This document shows, one piece after another, positions 62,068 to 64,000 of a DNA stretch of 64,000 nt. A program made the translations under genes and the position numbers. Each line of letters begins with the position of its first letter. Position 1 is the first letter of the stretch. Source of the DNA: JABGQS01 sp963674545. Lineage in GTDB: Bacteria; Bacillota; Clostridia; Christensenellales; SZUA-584. The stretch is from positions 992,001 to 1,056,000 of the forward strand of contig CAXXFB010000001.1 of the NCBI GenBank assembly GCA_963674545.2, read 5' to 3'. The notes under the pieces are model-generated. The model made no database searches and had not been told where the DNA came from. It saw only the letters and a program-made list of their open reading frames with translations.

Positions 62068-62994
62068 ATGATTTCATATGAAGTAACAAAAGAACACGAA
62101 GGCCTGCCGCTTTTTGAACTGTTAGAAGTAGTCTATCCGGATTTTTCTATCAAAAACCAGGAACGTGCATTAAAATTCGGTGATATAGATCTTAACGAGG
62201 AGCCGGCATACGGAGATGAAACAGTCAGTGAAGGTGACATAGTTGATATCTACCTTTGCGGAGACCTTGTCGGAGTAGAGCTTGAACCGACCATAGTATA
62301 TCAGGATGAAAACTTTGTAATAGTAGACAAACCATCCGGGCTGGATTCCATTTCTGACTACGAAGACGTTCCAAGCGCTGTTTCCAAGGTCGAAAATATA
62401 ATGAAGAGCCAGGGCGAATATAACCTTGATGCGCTCATGGTTCCATATCTCGTTTACAGGCTGGGCCCTTATGAGAGCGGTCTGCTGATAATGGCCAAGC
62501 ACGAGGAAGGCTATCTTTTCATGATAGAGGCTCTCAACCAGCGCAGGATCTGCCGTCACTATCTCTGTCCCGTTATAGGCATAGCGCAGGAAGAAGACGA
62601 GCTTCTGGCATACTATAAAAAGAACAAAGCGATGACACACGCAAAAGTTCTGACCAAGTATGAAAAAGATGCAAAGCCTATCGTTACGAGATACAGAAAA
62701 CTCAGCTCCGGCGAAACAATGTCTCTGCTGCTTGTGCGGCCTGTAACCAACGGTCTTCACCAGGCAAGGGCACATCTTGCTTTCTACGGTTTGCCCGTCC
62801 TTGGCGACAACCAGTACGGAAACCGGCGCTTCAATAAGAAAGCAGGCGCCGACCAGCTTGCCATGTGCCTGCAGTCGATAACGTTCGAAACGGGCACAAA
62901 CCACGATTACCAGTATCTTAACGGAATGAGGTTCGACTCTGAAGAGCTCTGTTTCCCAAAATGCGTTTATGATGAAGGTTTGATGGACTTATAG
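62068..62994 (+). CDS. RluA-like pseudouridine synthase homologue lacking the catalytic Asp
   Basis: A 308-residue protein with an S4-like N-terminal part (about 1-75) and an RluA-type domain (about 80-300; IVDKPSGLDS, TNGLHQARAHL, PVLGDNQYG). In active family members the motif is HRLDxxTSG with an essential aspartate. Here it reads YRLGPYESG (about residues 130-138), with Gly at the catalytic position (codon 62464-62466). Other motif positions have also changed, so this is divergence rather than one miscalled base. It may bind RNA without modifying it. Its terminator follows directly. Confidence 0.85.
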   Translation: MISYEVTKEHEGLPLFELLEVVYPDFSIKNQERALKFGDIDLNEEPAYGDETVSEGDIVDIYLCGDLVGVELEPTIVYQDENFVIVDKPSGLDSISDYEDVPSAVSKVENIMKSQGEYNLDALMVPYLVYRLGPYESGLLIMAKHEEGYLFMIEALNQRRICRHYLCPVIGIAQEEDELLAYYKKNKAMTHAKVLTKYEKDAKPIVTRYRKLSSGETMSLLLVRPVTNGLHQARAHLAFYGLPVLGDNQYGNRRFNKKAGADQLAMCLQSITFETGTNHDYQYLNGMRFDSEELCFPKCVYDEGLMDL

Positions 62995-63006
62995 GTCATA
63001 AAAATC

Positions 63007-63035
63007 AAAGGGGCGTGATGTCACGTCCCTTTTTT
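63007..63035 (+). terminator. Terminator after the RluA-like gene
   Basis: Stem GGGGCGTGA/TCACGTCCC with a 2-nt centre, then six T residues. Confidence 0.88.
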
Positions 63036-63069
63036 AGTCTGTGCTCTCTATAATTCCAGCCTTACCTAT

Positions 63070-64000
63070 TCAATCTGTGTATCCCCCGTTCACATATATC
63101 TCTGCCGGAATTGGTTTATAATTCACCGATTCATATAAAACAGGTTCTTTATTATCAGTATATCTATCGCACCATACAACAGCCTGAGTTATGCTGGTGC
63201 TTTCAATATACGTAACTGCCTCTCCCTCAGGTATAGCTTCACCATTCGGCAGTGTTGTTTTATTGTAATGATATATCGGATCCGGCAGATCATTGCTTAT
63301 GATATCTACCGTTAATTCAACGCTGTATACAGCCCCTGTCCCACTTCTTGGTATCAACACCTCGCAATTTACGTAACCGCCCATGGTTTTCGTTTCAATG
63401 ATTATATCAAAATCATATGGATTCGTTATCTCTATATCTCCTCCCGTTTCACTAAACACCACATCGAGCCCCGCAGGCAGACCGTAAGGCGCCGAAATAT
63501 TATGTGTCACTTCAGCTACTTCCATCTGCGCTTTTACCGCTGCTATGTAGATTGCCGTTGCTGCAGTGCTGGGGCTGCATCCATATGATTTATCATTCAT
63601 TTCCGAAATATCTTTAGCAGCAATCTCTGCATCACCTTTGCCATCATAGCCCACCAGTTCTCTAAGCGAAACCTTTTCTCCCGGCATTATCTCAATCGAC
63701 TCAATCATGGATAGCACCCTATAGAACTCCTTAGAGCTATCATTTTCACAGTCCGTATATTGAATTTGCGCGTCGCTTAATATAGCAAGATTTCTTAAGG
63801 CAAGTTCTCCAGGTGTGTCCTCAAATTCAGCAGTTTCATTATCTTCAGTATCCTGCTGCACATCCGTGCTATTTTCATCTTCACTTTCTCCAGTATCTTG
63901 CTGTTCTTCTGTCTGTTGAGTTGTCACTTCCTGCATTTTCTCTTCATCTGTGACTTCATCAGTTGTGCCTGTTGTACACCCTGTTATTGCAATACCAACA
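63070..64000 (-). CDS. VanW-family lipoprotein (5' end cut by window)
   Basis: The visible 309 codons lack the true start, which lies beyond 64000. The first residues GIAITGC form a lipobox, so this is an exported lipoprotein. A Gln/Glu/Asp/Thr-rich linker follows, then a VanW-type domain: MPGEKVSLRELVG, a central GCSPSTAATAIYIAA helix, and PYGLPAGLDVVF with ITNPYDFDIIIE. VanW proteins occur in glycopeptide-resistance clusters and as surface proteins of unsettled function. An internal ATG at 63936 would give a protein without its signal peptide and is unlikely. Confidence 0.82.
   Translation of the reverse strand, partial: VGIAITGCTTGTTDEVTDEEKMQEVTTQQTEEQQDTGESEDENSTDVQQDTEDNETAEFEDTPGELALRNLAILSDAQIQYTDCENDSSKEFYRVLSMIESIEIMPGEKVSLRELVGYDGKGDAEIAAKDISEMNDKSYGCSPSTAATAIYIAAVKAQMEVAEVTHNISAPYGLPAGLDVVFSETGGDIEITNPYDFDIIIETKTMGGYVNCEVLIPRSGTGAVYSVELTVDIISNDLPDPIYHYNKTTLPNGEAIPEGEAVTYIESTSITQAVVWCDRYTDNKEPVLYESVNYKPIPAEIYVNGGYTD

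Overview
The window looks like a chromosomal segment of a low-to-moderate GC, Gram-positive anaerobe of the class Clostridia. The evidence is strong Shine-Dalgarno sites, sigma-A promoters with 17-bp spacers, intrinsic terminators, a T-box and a glycine riboswitch, homodimeric glycyl-tRNA synthetase, dockerin domains, lysine 2,3-aminomutase and an ANTAR-type regulator. I saw no rRNA, tRNA, insertion sequence, prophage or CRISPR array. The species cannot be named from the sequence.

Layout. (1) 1-8477, minus strand: one apparent operon with a sensor kinase, an ANTAR response regulator, an Rbs-type ABC transporter (binding protein, ATPase, permease), an M20 amidohydrolase and a sugar-isomerase-like protein running off the left edge. 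The kinase begins with an ABC-ATPase domain that has lost its catalytic motifs, suggesting that transport and signalling are linked through a pseudo-ATPase. (2) 8583-19173, minus: a surface-protein remnant, a 2376-residue dockerin-bearing subtilase, a membrane-anchored cohesin-like protein, and a diguanylate cyclase whose last residues are repeated in the anchored protein's tail. (3) 19403-27686: a phosphotransferase/lipocalin pair, then a lysine 2,3-aminomutase plus opine-dehydrogenase operon behind an attenuator-like leader, a lipoprotein and a PfkB kinase. (4) 27732-32888, minus: a second dockerin cluster (SpoIID protein, NlpC/P60 protein and a paralogue of the anchored cohesin-like protein).

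(5) 33212-38617, plus: a CNNM-type membrane protein, then a seven-gene arsenic-resistance operon (arsR, acr3, arsP, arsC, ferredoxin, thioredoxin-like, DUF2703) with a clear promoter and operator. (6) 38777-48164: methyltransferase, ketopantoate reductase, esterase, a frameshifted VOC gene, aconitase with a two-subunit chromate transporter, an ECF sigma/anti-sigma pair, and a phosphoglycerate-dehydrogenase-like gene under a tandem glycine riboswitch. (7) 48588-60455: housekeeping genes (DEAD-box helicase, proS, two HAD phosphatases, an ABC-F protein, a histidine phosphatase), a PadR/DUF2812 pair, and a T-box-controlled glyS. (8) 60512-64000: an AT-rich HEPN protein with 14-residue repeats, an RluA-like protein lacking the catalytic aspartate, and the 3' part of a VanW-type lipoprotein gene.

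The two strongest candidates for something undescribed are the pseudo-ABC/histidine kinase plus ANTAR system, and the two-locus dockerin/cohesin-like surface system. In the latter, each cluster of secreted dockerin enzymes lies directly upstream of a membrane-anchored paralogue that could be its receptor. Both proposals are inference from architecture and gene order.
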